Source: Candidatus Peregrinibacteria bacterium RIFCSPLOWO2_01_FULL_39_12 (lineage in GTDB: Bacteria > Patescibacteriota > Gracilibacteria > UBA1369 > LOWO2-01-FULL-3). Taken from it: a DNA stretch of 12,635 bases. Location: the NCBI GenBank assembly GCA_001787455.1, contig MFXA01000048.1:4571-17205 (forward strand), in the 5' to 3' direction. Positions 1 through 6,051 of the stretch are shown one piece after another. The notes under the pieces were generated by a model. It had not been told where the DNA came from and made no database searches. It saw nothing but the letters and a program-made list of their open reading frames with translations. Each line of letters opens with the position of its first letter. Positions within the stretch are counted from its first letter, which is position 1. The position numbers and the translations under genes are program-made.

Positions 1-182
1 GTGATAAAGCGGGGCTTAAAGAAATGGATGTTATTTTAGAGATTGATGGTGTTAAGGTAACGCTTACAAATCCTCTTCAAAAAATAATTAGGAATTATAA
101 GCCCGATGAGAAAGTTGTCCTCAAAGTTCTTAGAGATGGAAAGGAAATGATGATTGATGTTGTTTTGGAAAGTAGTGGATGA
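1..182 (+). CDS. C-terminal PDZ domain of an HtrA/DegP-like serine protease (5' partial)
   Basis: The frame is open from base 3 to the TGA at 180-182 and gives 59 residues; the gene begins outside the window. The peptide reads DKAGLKEMDVILEIDGVKV, then NYKPDEKVVLKVLRDGKE, and ends in a beta strand. This is the second half of a PDZ domain: the 'AGL..GDVI..I(D/N)G' carboxylate-loop side strand and the 'G..V.L.V.RDG' closing strand. In trypsin-like HtrA/DegP/DegQ proteases a PDZ domain of this form ends the protein, binds exposed C-termini of misfolded clients and controls the protease. The catalytic His-Asp-Ser part is not visible, so another PDZ protein (S41 processing peptidase or M50 site-2 protease) is possible. 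The usual Gly before DV is Met here. No hairpin terminator follows; a run of eight T lies at 197-204. Confidence 0.75.
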   Translation, partial: DKAGLKEMDVILEIDGVKVTLTNPLQKIIRNYKPDEKVVLKVLRDGKEMMIDVVLESSG

Positions 183-187
183 GCAGT

Positions 188-216
188 TTGTAATCGTTTT
201 TTTTGTGTGTTAAAAT
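188..216 (+). promoter_or_regulatory. Promoter of tRNA-Leu
   Basis: TTGTAA (188-193) and TAAAAT (211-216) are separated by 17 bases, and the -10 is preceded by TGT (208-210), an extended -10 (TGn) element. A transcript would start near 223, about 8 bases before the mature tRNA 5' end at 231. The match is seen in sequence; activity is inferred. Confidence 0.6.
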
Positions 217-230
217 CCGATCAATTTCCT

Positions 231-316
231 GCCCAGGTGGCGGAATGGTAGACGCGCTACTTTGAGGTGGTAGTGCTCGAAAGGGCGTGGAGGTTCAAGT
301 CCTCTCCTGGGCACCA
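231..316 (+). tRNA. tRNA-Leu (anticodon GAG), CCA encoded
   Basis: The acceptor stem pairs GCCCAGG (231-237) with CCTGGGC (306-312), followed by discriminator A313 and an encoded CCA (314-316). The anticodon arm is CTACT/GGTAG around the loop TTGAGGT (262-268), so the anticodon is GAG at 264-266 and reads CUC and CUU. A long variable arm (TGCTC-GAAA-GGGCG) is typical of the class II tRNA for leucine. The T arm GGAGG/CCTCT encloses TTCAAGT. The sequence is close to the bacterial tRNA-Leu(GAG) consensus. The 3' end lies only two bases from the stop codon of the convergent 85-residue gene, with no visible terminator between them. Confidence 0.97.
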
Positions 317-318
317 GA

Positions 319-576
319 TCAACAAACTTCCCCGTTCAACATTACTCCGCTTTCACTCAAATGCCGGCGGCTTGATTCAATTATTCTTTTTAAAACCTGT
401 TCATCTCTATGGCTGATAATAGCTAGGAATCTTCTATCATCTCCTCTAATAGTTTCTACTTTGGCTCCATTAAAATCGCATAGAAAATAAACTTCGCCAA
501 ACAGAATTCCCTCTCTATCAGCTCTAGCTCTTAGCAGAGAATCGTACAACGCAAAACTCATTTCCATTCTGGCCAT
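319..576 (-). CDS. Small protein of unknown function downstream of the deaminase-like gene
   Basis: This frame encodes 85 residues, ending in TGA, starting 7 bases after the stop of the deaminase-like gene on the same strand, so the two are probably co-transcribed. I do not recognise a family. The protein has no membrane segment or signal peptide. It is charged, with an Arg-rich stretch (DSLLRARADREG), a hydrophobic strand-like part (ILFGEVYFLCDF, VETI), and a C-terminal amphipathic helix (EQVLKRIIESSRRHLSES). It could fold as a small alpha/beta domain. The annotated ATG is the first of three (Met1, Met4, Met6); no Shine-Dalgarno sequence separates them. Support for it being real is the operon-like position and the balanced composition; there is no competing gene in this stretch. 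Its function is unknown. Confidence 0.6.
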   Translation of the reverse strand: MARMEMSFALYDSLLRARADREGILFGEVYFLCDFNGAKVETIRGDDRRFLAIISHRDEQVLKRIIESSRRHLSESGVMLNGEVC

Positions 577-583
577 AGAATAA

Positions 584-1744
584 TTATTTCGCTTTTAAAT
601 TTCTAAATGCATACCTGAAACTGTTTTCCCGTAATTCTTGCATTTGTTCCGGAGTAAAACCAAATGATTTTTTTATAAGCCTGTAATTATCTGCCAAAGT
701 AGATCCATCATTACAACCGTCTGATCCGACAACAAGCTTTACACCGGCATCATATAATTTTGGCATCGGGTGTTGATCTATACCGCCTATTACAGCGCCT
801 GTTACAACATTGCTGTTCACGCACATTTCTAAAGGAATCCCTCTGCGAGCCAATTCTTCAACTAATTTAGGATCTTCTATTGCGCGTATGCCATGACCGA
901 TTCTATCCGGATTAAGAGTTAATGCGTCCCACCCGCGATCCGGTCCCATCAATTCCATACAATGTATGGTCAAAAATTTTATATCTCCCCGCGCTCTTTC
1001 TATCTCCGGCGCATACGCAGAAGCAGGATTATCTTTTTCATTCGTGAGATCCAAACCAATTAAATGTTTACGATAATCTCTGCAAAATTGAATTAAATCA
1101 GCGACTTTAGGTTTATAACGATTTTGGCAAGAAATACTCATTATTAAATCCGTAGGTACAGGCGTGTCTTGTAAAGCTTCAATTAAAGCGTCAAAAACTT
1201 CTACAGCATATTTCCAAAAAACTTCCGGCGTCGCATCTTTTATCCCTAAATTATTCAATAAAGTATCAACGGTGGAAAGCAAACTTAAACGCAATTCAAC
1301 CAAACCAACTCCGCTATTTGCCGAATCTTCAACAACATCGCGTATCAATAAAGCAATAACTTTTGGGCTTGTATAAGCTTTTCTTGTTTCTTTCAAGCAT
1401 GAATACCATTCGTCCCATTTTCCCATCGCTTCTTCCGGAGTTCTTGCAGGTGTAATCGCTTTGTTTGCCGGAAGAGTAATAATAGACCTAATTTCCTCAA
1501 CTGTTTTTCCTTGGAAAGCCGGTATGTTAAATTCATTCGCGCGAAGATGAATGCTTTCGGCACGATGCGCGCAATCTGTGTGGACATGAGTTTCTGTAAG
1601 CGGTGGCACTGGTTGTTCCTGTAACGTTGATGACATCTGAGGTGGATTTGATTTTAGTGAAACTGCACTGCAACCGCTACCCAAAATAGTCAAAGCTGCG
1701 ATATCCCCAAAAAATTCTCGTCTGCTTGTTATACGTTCAAACAT
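584..1744 (-). CDS. Exported adenosine-deaminase-like amidohydrolase (predicted Tat lipoprotein)
   Basis: Residues 1-25 look like a twin-arginine lipoprotein signal: SRREFFG (7-13) fits S-R-R-x-F-L-K, followed by a short hydrophobic segment and Cys25 in a lipobox-like LGSGC. The mature part (about 49-386) has the length and motif order of the adenosine deaminase family: THVH (His53, His55 as zinc ligands), GLDL (230-233), IHCME (His261 ligand, Glu264 catalytic), RIGHG (281-285, His284), LEMCVNSN (305-312) and GSDG (Asp342 ligand). The family hydrolyses the 6-amino group of adenosine or related purines. Oddity: the canonical second Asp of 'SDDP', which contacts the purine ring, is Gly343, and the Gly of 'HLDG' is Cys58. 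Zinc chemistry looks intact but the substrate is open; adenosine is only the default guess. It heads a two-gene minus-strand unit. Confidence 0.85.
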   Translation of the reverse strand: MFERITSRREFFGDIAALTILGSGCSAVSLKSNPPQMSSTLQEQPVPPLTETHVHTDCAHRAESIHLRANEFNIPAFQGKTVEEIRSIITLPANKAITPARTPEEAMGKWDEWYSCLKETRKAYTSPKVIALLIRDVVEDSANSGVGLVELRLSLLSTVDTLLNNLGIKDATPEVFWKYAVEVFDALIEALQDTPVPTDLIMSISCQNRYKPKVADLIQFCRDYRKHLIGLDLTNEKDNPASAYAPEIERARGDIKFLTIHCMELMGPDRGWDALTLNPDRIGHGIRAIEDPKLVEELARRGIPLEMCVNSNVVTGAVIGGIDQHPMPKLYDAGVKLVVGSDGCNDGSTLADNYRLIKKSFGFTPEQMQELRENSFRYAFRNLKAK

Positions 1745-1750
1745 AACGTA

Positions 1751-1779
1751 TTGTTAGTGTGTAATTATAGCACTAAAGT
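1751..1779 (+). promoter_or_regulatory. Possible promoter of the membrane metallopeptidase gene
   Basis: TTGTTA (1751-1756) and TAAAGT (1774-1779) are 17 bases apart, each 4/6 to consensus. The -10 ends 4 bases before the ATG at 1784, so the transcript would start at or next to the start codon. This overlaps the divergent promoter on the other strand, so the two genes may compete for polymerase. Weak evidence. Confidence 0.3.
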
Positions 1780-1791
1780 TTATATGAGCAA
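1764..1791 (-). promoter_or_regulatory. Promoter of the deaminase-like gene
   Basis: On the minus strand, TTGCTC (1791-1786) and a perfect TATAAT (1769-1764) are separated by 16 bases. Transcription would start near 1757, giving a leader of about 13 bases before the ATG at 1744. The same -35 hexamer TTGCTC precedes purB. The box overlaps the start of the divergent metallopeptidase gene. Confidence 0.5.
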
Positions 1792-2797
1792 GGGGTTTTG
1801 GGTTATCTCTACAGTTTTACTTCTGTTTTCAGGAATTTTTATTTTTTGGAATTATTTTTTGAAAAATGATGTCGTTGATGAGCCTGTCGTTAAAGAAGAT
1901 GTAGATGCAACATGGAGTGGCGAAGAATTATCTTGTGTCGAGTTCTCATGTTCAAATTTGGAAAGCAGCAATGATCGTATATCTGTTGTTTATCATCCTT
2001 GTTTGGTTAAATGCAGCAACGGGTACAAAATTTCCGAGTCTGGGCAATTCGCAGTGATAGTTCCGACAGGTTATGAATTGTTAGCGGAGAAACATCTCGA
2101 CGACTTGCAATATTGTTTTCCTTTATTAAAAGAACAACTTGGCTTGGTTCCGTTTTATAATAAGGTTTATGTGGTTTTTCCTTTAGCGGATGAAAGTAAG
2201 TCGTACGCCTCAACTTCGACCAGTTCTATTTATTATTATCGCACGAAGGATCAATTGGACAGTGCCCAGAAATCTTTTAAAAAAAGAAGTGACGAAGGAT
2301 TAAATTTTGGCGTTGGACCGGACAGTTGTATCAATGCTCATGAATTTACGCATATCTTTACAGGAGAATTGCATCTGCCGCGCTGGGCTAATGAAGGAAT
2401 TGCGGAATATATGATAACTCAAATGCCTGATGTTAAAGATAAACCGAGTTATTGCGCGGATGACGTGCTTCATTTTAAAAGTTTGAAAGATGAGAAATTT
2501 GAGCCATATTCCGATTTGAGCAAATCTTTTGGTGTTCCTGATGTTGATGAGTCTAATGAAGATTATTTGTATGAAACGGGCGCGTGTGTTTTTGATTATA
2601 TCTCTGAAAAATATGGTCAGGATAAAATTAAATTGATTATGCAGAGGTTTGCCGAATATGCTGCAAATCATGAACCTGATGAAATAATCGGCAAGGACAT
2701 GAACCGATTTTCATCAAAAATATTTATTAGAGAAGGAATTGTTCCGGTTATTGGTGAAGATGCAAAGGTGTGGCTGAAAAAAATGTTTAATTTGTAA
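1784..2797 (+). CDS. Membrane-anchored HExxH metallopeptidase (gluzincin, peptidase MA-like)
   Basis: The protein has 337 residues from the ATG at 1784; I prefer this to an in-frame TTG at 1751 because the hydrophobic segment (about 5-26) then sits at the N-terminus after MSKG, as a signal anchor. The catalytic motif is HEFTH (186-190), followed after 13 residues by Glu204 in WANEGIAEY (202-209). HExxH plus a downstream 'EGxAEY' glutamate is the zinc site of gluzincins, the peptidase MA clan; Glu187 would be the catalytic base. The part outside the membrane holds eight cysteines (an even number; two pairs lie before the catalytic domain), which suggests disulfides and an extracytoplasmic location. 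It shares an operon with the next gene (7-base gap). The substrate is unknown; it could act on envelope proteins. The exact MEROPS family cannot be assigned from motifs alone. Confidence 0.8.
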   Translation: MSKGFWVISTVLLLFSGIFIFWNYFLKNDVVDEPVVKEDVDATWSGEELSCVEFSCSNLESSNDRISVVYHPCLVKCSNGYKISESGQFAVIVPTGYELLAEKHLDDLQYCFPLLKEQLGLVPFYNKVYVVFPLADESKSYASTSTSSIYYYRTKDQLDSAQKSFKKRSDEGLNFGVGPDSCINAHEFTHIFTGELHLPRWANEGIAEYMITQMPDVKDKPSYCADDVLHFKSLKDEKFEPYSDLSKSFGVPDVDESNEDYLYETGACVFDYISEKYGQDKIKLIMQRFAEYAANHEPDEIIGKDMNRFSSKIFIREGIVPVIGEDAKVWLKKMFNL

Positions 2798-2804
2798 AAA
2801 GCAT

Positions 2805-3578
2805 ATGGCGGTCAGCAAGTTTATGAATTATCCTACAGGCGACTCCGAAGGCGGACATCCTTACAGGTTGCGGGTTGGCTGTACTTTTTATGATGTCATT
2901 TATCAACAGGTTTTGCGAACGACTTCGTCTGTCAGGATAAGGAATGGTAAAGTTGTGTTGAAATTGAGCCGGTTTGCGTATGGGGCAAAACGCGATGAGA
3001 TTGTGCGTAAGTTTTTGAAATGGGCGGAAAAACGTTTATCCAAGGCTTCCGGCAACGATTTTATAAATCCCGTTTATGAAGATGGCGGAAGAATTGTCAC
3101 GCATAATAAAATTTATGATTTGGATGTTGGTGCAAGGCAAGGCGGAGATAAATCAAAGGCTCGTTTAAAAAATGGCACCTTGATACAAATTAGGATTGCT
3201 TCCGGTTTGAGTTTGTCCGCTGCCAAAAAAACTGTTCAAAATTTGTCTGAGAAACTGATTATAAAAGATCAAACTTCTTATTTGTGTGAAGTTTTGAACG
3301 AACTTAATCAATTGTATTTTCAGGAAAATTTTGTAAATTGCCGGTTTAAAAGAACGCGTTCGCGTTTTGGTAGTTGCAGTACTAAACGTAATATAAATAT
3401 TTCATTTCGTCTGCTTTTTGCGCCGCGGGAAATTTTTAAGTATGTATGCGTGCATGAACTTGCTCATTTGAAAAAATTTAATCATTCTAAAGAATTTTGG
3501 TGCTTGGTCGAATTAGCCATGCCGGATTATAAGAATTGTGAAAAATGGTTGAAGAATAATGGTTTTCTGTTGGGATAG
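2805..3578 (+). CDS. YgjP-like zinc metallopeptidase (DUF45 / M48-like)
   Basis: The 257-residue protein matches the YgjP-like/DUF45 pattern. The first half is beta-rich with basic patches. RFGSC (187-191) corresponds to the family's 'RWGSC' motif, followed by a strand ending RLLFAP. HELAH (217-221) plus His227 in KKFNHSKEFW give the H-x3-H-x5-H zinc site with Glu218 as catalytic base. The C-terminal 'P.Y....KWLKNNG' ends the family fold. There is no signal peptide or membrane segment, so it is presumably cytoplasmic. Length is near the family norm of about 230-250. The ATG at 2805 lies 7 bases after the stop of the upstream metallopeptidase, so the two are likely co-transcribed. An in-frame ATG at Met7 is an alternative start. 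Family members have predicted peptidase activity; the physiological substrate is not established. Confidence 0.85.
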   Translation: MAVSKFMNYPTGDSEGGHPYRLRVGCTFYDVIYQQVLRTTSSVRIRNGKVVLKLSRFAYGAKRDEIVRKFLKWAEKRLSKASGNDFINPVYEDGGRIVTHNKIYDLDVGARQGGDKSKARLKNGTLIQIRIASGLSLSAAKKTVQNLSEKLIIKDQTSYLCEVLNELNQLYFQENFVNCRFKRTRSRFGSCSTKRNINISFRLLFAPREIFKYVCVHELAHLKKFNHSKEFWCLVELAMPDYKNCEKWLKNNGFLLG

Positions 3579-3722
3579 GGATGTTATGATAAATTTTATT
3601 GCTATCTTTGTGTTCGTATGGTAAAAAGTATTTCGTTAATCTCGCTACTTTACAATAGGGAAATGCTGAAAAAGCTTGAAAAATTTTGCTCCTGACCGTC
3701 GCAATTTTTCATCGCTTTTTCT

Positions 3723-3770
3723 CCTCCGCTACGGCAAAGTCTCGCGAAGCTCGCTTTGCCTCCGCTACGG
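3723..3770. repeat. GC-rich hairpin flanked by 12-bp direct repeats
   Basis: In the 214-base intergenic region 3579-3792, the 12-mer CCTCCGCTACGG occurs at 3723-3734 and again at 3759-3770. Between and overlapping them, GGCAAAG (3733-3739) pairs perfectly with CTTTGCC (3754-3760), and inside the 14-base loop a GCGA/TCGC pairing (3744-3747 with 3751-3754) can compete. A shorter repeat, CTCGCTACT, occurs at 3641-3649 and 3780-3788. The element is far richer in G+C than its surroundings and lies 22 bases before tRNA-Val. It resembles a REP-type intergenic repeat in architecture. The rest of this intergenic stretch holds only a -10-like TACAAT at 3651-3656. Confidence 0.6.
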
Positions 3771-3792
3771 ATCGCATTTCTCGCTACTACAT

Positions 3793-3869
3793 GGGCGCTT
3801 AGCTCAGTTGGCTAGAGCATCTCGTTTACACCGAGAGGGTCGGGGGTTCGAATCCCTCAGCGCCCACCA
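3793..3869 (+). tRNA. tRNA-Val (anticodon TAC), CCA encoded
   Basis: The acceptor stem GGGCGCT (3793-3799) pairs with AGCGCCC (3859-3865); discriminator A3866 and CCA (3867-3869) are encoded. The D arm reads TAGCTCAGTTGGCTAGAGC. The anticodon stem TCTCG/CGAGA encloses TTTACAC, giving anticodon TAC at 3827-3829, which reads GUA and, with a modified wobble base, other valine codons. The T arm has GGTTCGAATCC. All cloverleaf elements are intact. No clear promoter lies immediately upstream, where the GC-rich repeat is found. Confidence 0.97.
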
Positions 3870-3870
3870 T

Positions 3871-3927
3871 GATCTGTACCCCAAAAAGTAGACATGGTAC
3901 AGTTTTCTTTTGTTGATCTGTACCCCA
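3871..3927 (+). repeat. 13-bp direct repeat GATCTGTACCCCA, 44-base period
   Basis: The 13-mer occurs at 3871-3883 and at 3915-3927. The first copy continues as CCAAAAAGTAGACA, which by memory resembles the terminal inverted repeats of IS3-family (IS150-like) elements; no transposase frame or opposite end is present. It could be a relic of an insertion next to the tRNA, or the repeated arm of a small RNA switch. The repeat itself is certain; its meaning is inference. Confidence 0.55.
3874..3911 (+). terminator. Rho-independent-like terminator after tRNA-Val
   Basis: CTGTACC (3874-3880) pairs with GGTACAG (3896-3902) around a 15-base loop, and the stem is followed at once by TTTTCTTTT (3903-3911). 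It lies 4 bases after the tRNA CCA. The 7-bp stem with a long loop makes it a moderate rather than strong terminator. The right arm can instead pair with a second CTGTACC downstream (3918-3924), also across 15 bases, so two alternative hairpins exist. Confidence 0.5.
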
Positions 3928-3939
3928 TCTATCAAACCT

Positions 3940-4533
3940 ATGCCTTACGATAGACAAAAATATTATGATGCCGCGAAAAATCAGCTGGAGAAGAATATTT
4001 TTTATCACTCTCTTGCATTAGAAGCCTGCATGGGTGGACTTTATGATTATTTTTCCCAGAATAATTTGCTTGCCGAAAATGATCCTCCAAAGGATGACTG
4101 GACGCTTGCCGGTCTTATGCATGATATTGATTTTTCCGGTGAATTTAAGGAATATCATCCCGCGAAAACAAGGGAAGCCCTTGCAAAATATGGATTGGAA
4201 TTGCCGGAAGTTATGCACAACATTATTCAAGCTCATGATGGACGATTAGGTATAAATTGCAAAAATAAAGCTGAATGGTCTATTTTCTGCGCTGATTCTT
4301 TAACCGGTTTGATTATGGCTGTCGCTTTTATTTATCCGAGCAGAAAATTAGCTGAGGTTAAGGTTTCTTCGGTTGTGAAAAGATTCTTAAAGGAACCTAA
4401 ATTTGCCGCAGGTACAAGAAGAAATGAAGTTGCGATGTGTGTAAATCCCGAAGGATTAAATCTTTCACTCGAAAAATTTGTGGAAATTTGTTTGACTTCG
4501 GTGCAAGGTATTGCAGGAGAAATTGAGCTTTGA
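3940..4533 (+). CDS. HD-domain metal-dependent hydrolase
   Basis: From the ATG at 3940 the protein has 197 residues (MPYDRQKYYDAAKNQLEKN...). I reject an upstream in-frame TTG at 3910 because it lies inside the terminator/direct-repeat element. The HD pattern is present in order: His23 in FYHSLALEAC, the His61-Asp62 pair in GLMHDIDF, His99 in IQAHDG, and Asp119 in FCADSLTG. This H...HD...D set is the divalent metal site of the HD superfamily of phosphohydrolases (nucleotidases, phosphodiesterases). Many bacterial proteins of about 190-200 residues with this layout are annotated only as 'HD domain protein'. No membrane segment is seen. It lies 81 bases upstream of purC on the same strand, but a good -10 box separates them, so co-transcription is possible rather than required. 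A nucleotide substrate would fit the neighbourhood but is not shown. Confidence 0.8.
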   Translation: MPYDRQKYYDAAKNQLEKNIFYHSLALEACMGGLYDYFSQNNLLAENDPPKDDWTLAGLMHDIDFSGEFKEYHPAKTREALAKYGLELPEVMHNIIQAHDGRLGINCKNKAEWSIFCADSLTGLIMAVAFIYPSRKLAEVKVSSVVKRFLKEPKFAAGTRRNEVAMCVNPEGLNLSLEKFVEICLTSVQGIAGEIEL

Positions 4534-4584
4534 TTTGTTTCGATTTGGTCTATTTCTGTTGCGGCATGGTGCAAGATTCATTAT

Positions 4585-4590
4585 TATAAT
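4585..4590 (+). promoter_or_regulatory. -10 box upstream of purC
   Basis: A perfect TATAAT at 4585-4590 stands 24 bases before the purC ATG, predicting a leader of about 18 bases. No convincing -35 hexamer is found at 16-18 bases upstream (TTGCGG at 4559-4564 would need a 20-base spacer). No Shine-Dalgarno sequence is present in the predicted leader. Confidence 0.4.
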
Positions 4591-4614
4591 TTTGTCCATT
4601 AAAAAATACTTCTT

Positions 4615-5580
4615 ATGATTAGTAATCAGGATTTACTCGCTCAAATTCCAAATTGTCTCAAAAGTACTGATTTTCCAACTTTGGGACAGAAATATGAAGG
4701 CAAGGTGCGCGACAATTATTCCAAGGATGGGAAACGTTTTATTATTGTCACCGATCGTCTTTCAGCTTTTGACCGCGTTGTTACTTTAATTCCTTTCAAG
4801 GGGCAGGTTTTAAATCAAATGGCGGAGTTTTGGTTTGAAAATACCAAAGATATTGCGGAAAATCATGTGATTGAATTTCCGGATCCAAATGTTGTTGTTG
4901 CCAAGGAATGCAAGGCTTTACCTGTGGAAATGGTTGTTCGCGGATATATCACTGGAGTTACAAGTACAAGTGTCTGGACACATTACGAAAAAGGTGAGCG
5001 GAATTTTTGCGGGAATGTTTTACAGGATGGGATGAAAAAAAATCAAAAACTTTCGCATCCGATTTTGACGCCTTCAACAAAAGCAGAGCATGGCGGTCAT
5101 GATGAATCCGTTTCCCGTGATCAAATTTTGGAACATAAAATTATTACAGCTGAGCAGTTTGATTATATGTCTGATGTTGCTATGAAATTGTATCAGAGGG
5201 GAGTGGAAATTTGCGCTAAGCAGGGAATTATTCTTGTAGATACGAAATATGAATTTGGAATTTCTCCCGGTGGAGAAATTCTGCTTATTGATGAAATCCA
5301 TACTCCGGATTCTTCACGGTTTTGGTTTGTCAATGAGTATGAAAAACGTTTTGCCGCGGGCGAGGAGCAAAAGAAAATTGATAAGGAATATTTGCGCGAG
5401 TGGCTTGCCGAAAGGGGATTTAAGGGAGAAGGGGAAATTCCTGTTGTTCCGGATGAAATTCGCGCGGAAACCGCCCGACGCTATATCGAGGCTTACGAGC
5501 TTATTACAGGACAAAAGTTTGTTGGTGAAATTTCAGATGTTTCGGCTCGTTTACAAAAGAATCTATCTAAATATCTTTAA
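4615..5580 (+). CDS. purC: Phosphoribosylaminoimidazole-succinocarboxamide synthase (SAICAR synthetase)
   Basis: PurC joins CAIR and aspartate with ATP to form SAICAR, step 7 of de novo purine synthesis in the cytoplasm. Visible motifs in order: GKVRD (29-33, nucleotide loop), TDRLSAFD (46-53), VVRGYITG in the middle, TPSTKAEHGGHDE starting at Thr152, DTKYEFG (209-215), and LIDEIHTPDSSRFW around 224-237, which supplies acidic metal ligands. At 321 residues it is the long, yeast ADE1-like form rather than the ~240-residue enzyme common in bacteria; the C-terminal helical extension (YLREWLAERGF... to the end) is typical of that form. It is followed 11 bases later by purE, so the two form an operon. 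Start: the ATG at 4615 matches the usual N-terminal distance to GKVRD; no Shine-Dalgarno sequence precedes it. Confidence 0.97.
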   Translation: MISNQDLLAQIPNCLKSTDFPTLGQKYEGKVRDNYSKDGKRFIIVTDRLSAFDRVVTLIPFKGQVLNQMAEFWFENTKDIAENHVIEFPDPNVVVAKECKALPVEMVVRGYITGVTSTSVWTHYEKGERNFCGNVLQDGMKKNQKLSHPILTPSTKAEHGGHDESVSRDQILEHKIITAEQFDYMSDVAMKLYQRGVEICAKQGIILVDTKYEFGISPGGEILLIDEIHTPDSSRFWFVNEYEKRFAAGEEQKKIDKEYLREWLAERGFKGEGEIPVVPDEIRAETARRYIEAYELITGQKFVGEISDVSARLQKNLSKYL

Positions 5581-5591
5581 AATTAATTATT

Positions 5592-6047
5592 ATGAAAGTT
5601 ATCATTCTTCTTGGTTCCGATTCGGATAAGGAATTTGTTGATGGCATGCCTAAGGAATTTAAAGCTTGGGGCGTTGATGCGGAGATGATTGTTGCTTCAG
5701 CTCACAAAGTTCCGGAAAAAGTTTTTAAGATTGTGTCTGGAAATAATGAAAAGGAAGTTGATCTTGTTTATATTACCGTTGCCGGCAGATCAAACGGGCT
5801 TTCGGGAGTAGTTGCCGCCAATAGTATTCATCCTGTGATAGCTTGTCCTCCATATAAGGATAAGCTCGATTTTATGGTCAATATTAACAGTACTTTAAAT
5901 ATGCCGAGCGACACGCCTGTTTTGACGGTTCTGGATCGGCTTAATGTTATAATGGCAGTGTTAAGAATTTTTGCTCTGAAAGATAAAGGTTTAAGGAAGC
6001 AGATGCAGAAAAGAATTTCCGATATCAAAAAACGTTTCAAAGTTTAG
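5592..6047 (+). CDS. purE: Class II PurE, AIR carboxylase
   Basis: The 151-residue protein is a PurE-family flavodoxin-like domain. It starts with the family strand and loop LLGSDSD (6-12), then VASAHKVPEKVF (34-45, His38 in the active site), and the segment VAGRSNGLSGVVAAN (63-77) followed by PVIACPP (81-87). Class I bacterial PurE has 'AGGAAHLPGM' where this protein has AGRSNGL. AGRSNGLxxV with CPP is the signature of class II, known from the AIR carboxylase domain of metazoan PAICS and from Treponema denticola. Class II enzymes make CAIR directly from AIR and CO2 and need no PurK. I therefore infer EC 4.1.1.21 rather than the N5-CAIR mutase. It is co-transcribed with purC; its stop lies 4 bases from the end of the convergent DUF4012 gene. 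Confidence 0.93.
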   Translation: MKVIILLGSDSDKEFVDGMPKEFKAWGVDAEMIVASAHKVPEKVFKIVSGNNEKEVDLVYITVAGRSNGLSGVVAANSIHPVIACPPYKDKLDFMVNINSTLNMPSDTPVLTVLDRLNVIMAVLRIFALKDKGLRKQMQKRISDIKKRFKV

Positions 6048-6051
6048 AATA

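Noticed and set aside
1751..1783. TTG-initiated N-terminal extension of the metallopeptidase
   Set aside because: It would put 11 extra residues before the signal anchor; the ATG at 1784 gives a normal short basic N-terminus.
2300..2671. 123-residue minus-strand frame inside the membrane metallopeptidase gene
   Set aside because: It is fully antisense to a gene with a clear zinc site; composition (Ile/Phe/Arg-rich) is that of a shadow frame.
3676..3891. Plus-strand frame with RLAQLARASRLHREGRGFESLSAHH
   Set aside because: It is a translation through the GC-rich repeat and tRNA-Val; the peptide is a common tRNA artefact.
3910..3939. TTG-initiated extension of the HD protein
   Set aside because: It runs through the T-tract and the 13-bp direct repeat; the ATG at 3940 is a better start.
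3826..4008. Minus-strand frame ending in VGAEGFEPPTLSV
   Set aside because: This is the well-known spurious translation of the antisense strand of a tRNA gene (tRNA-Val 3793-3869).
5249..5629. 126-residue plus-strand frame across the purC-purE junction
   Set aside because: It overlaps the confident purC C-terminus and the purE start in another frame, with no start signal of its own.
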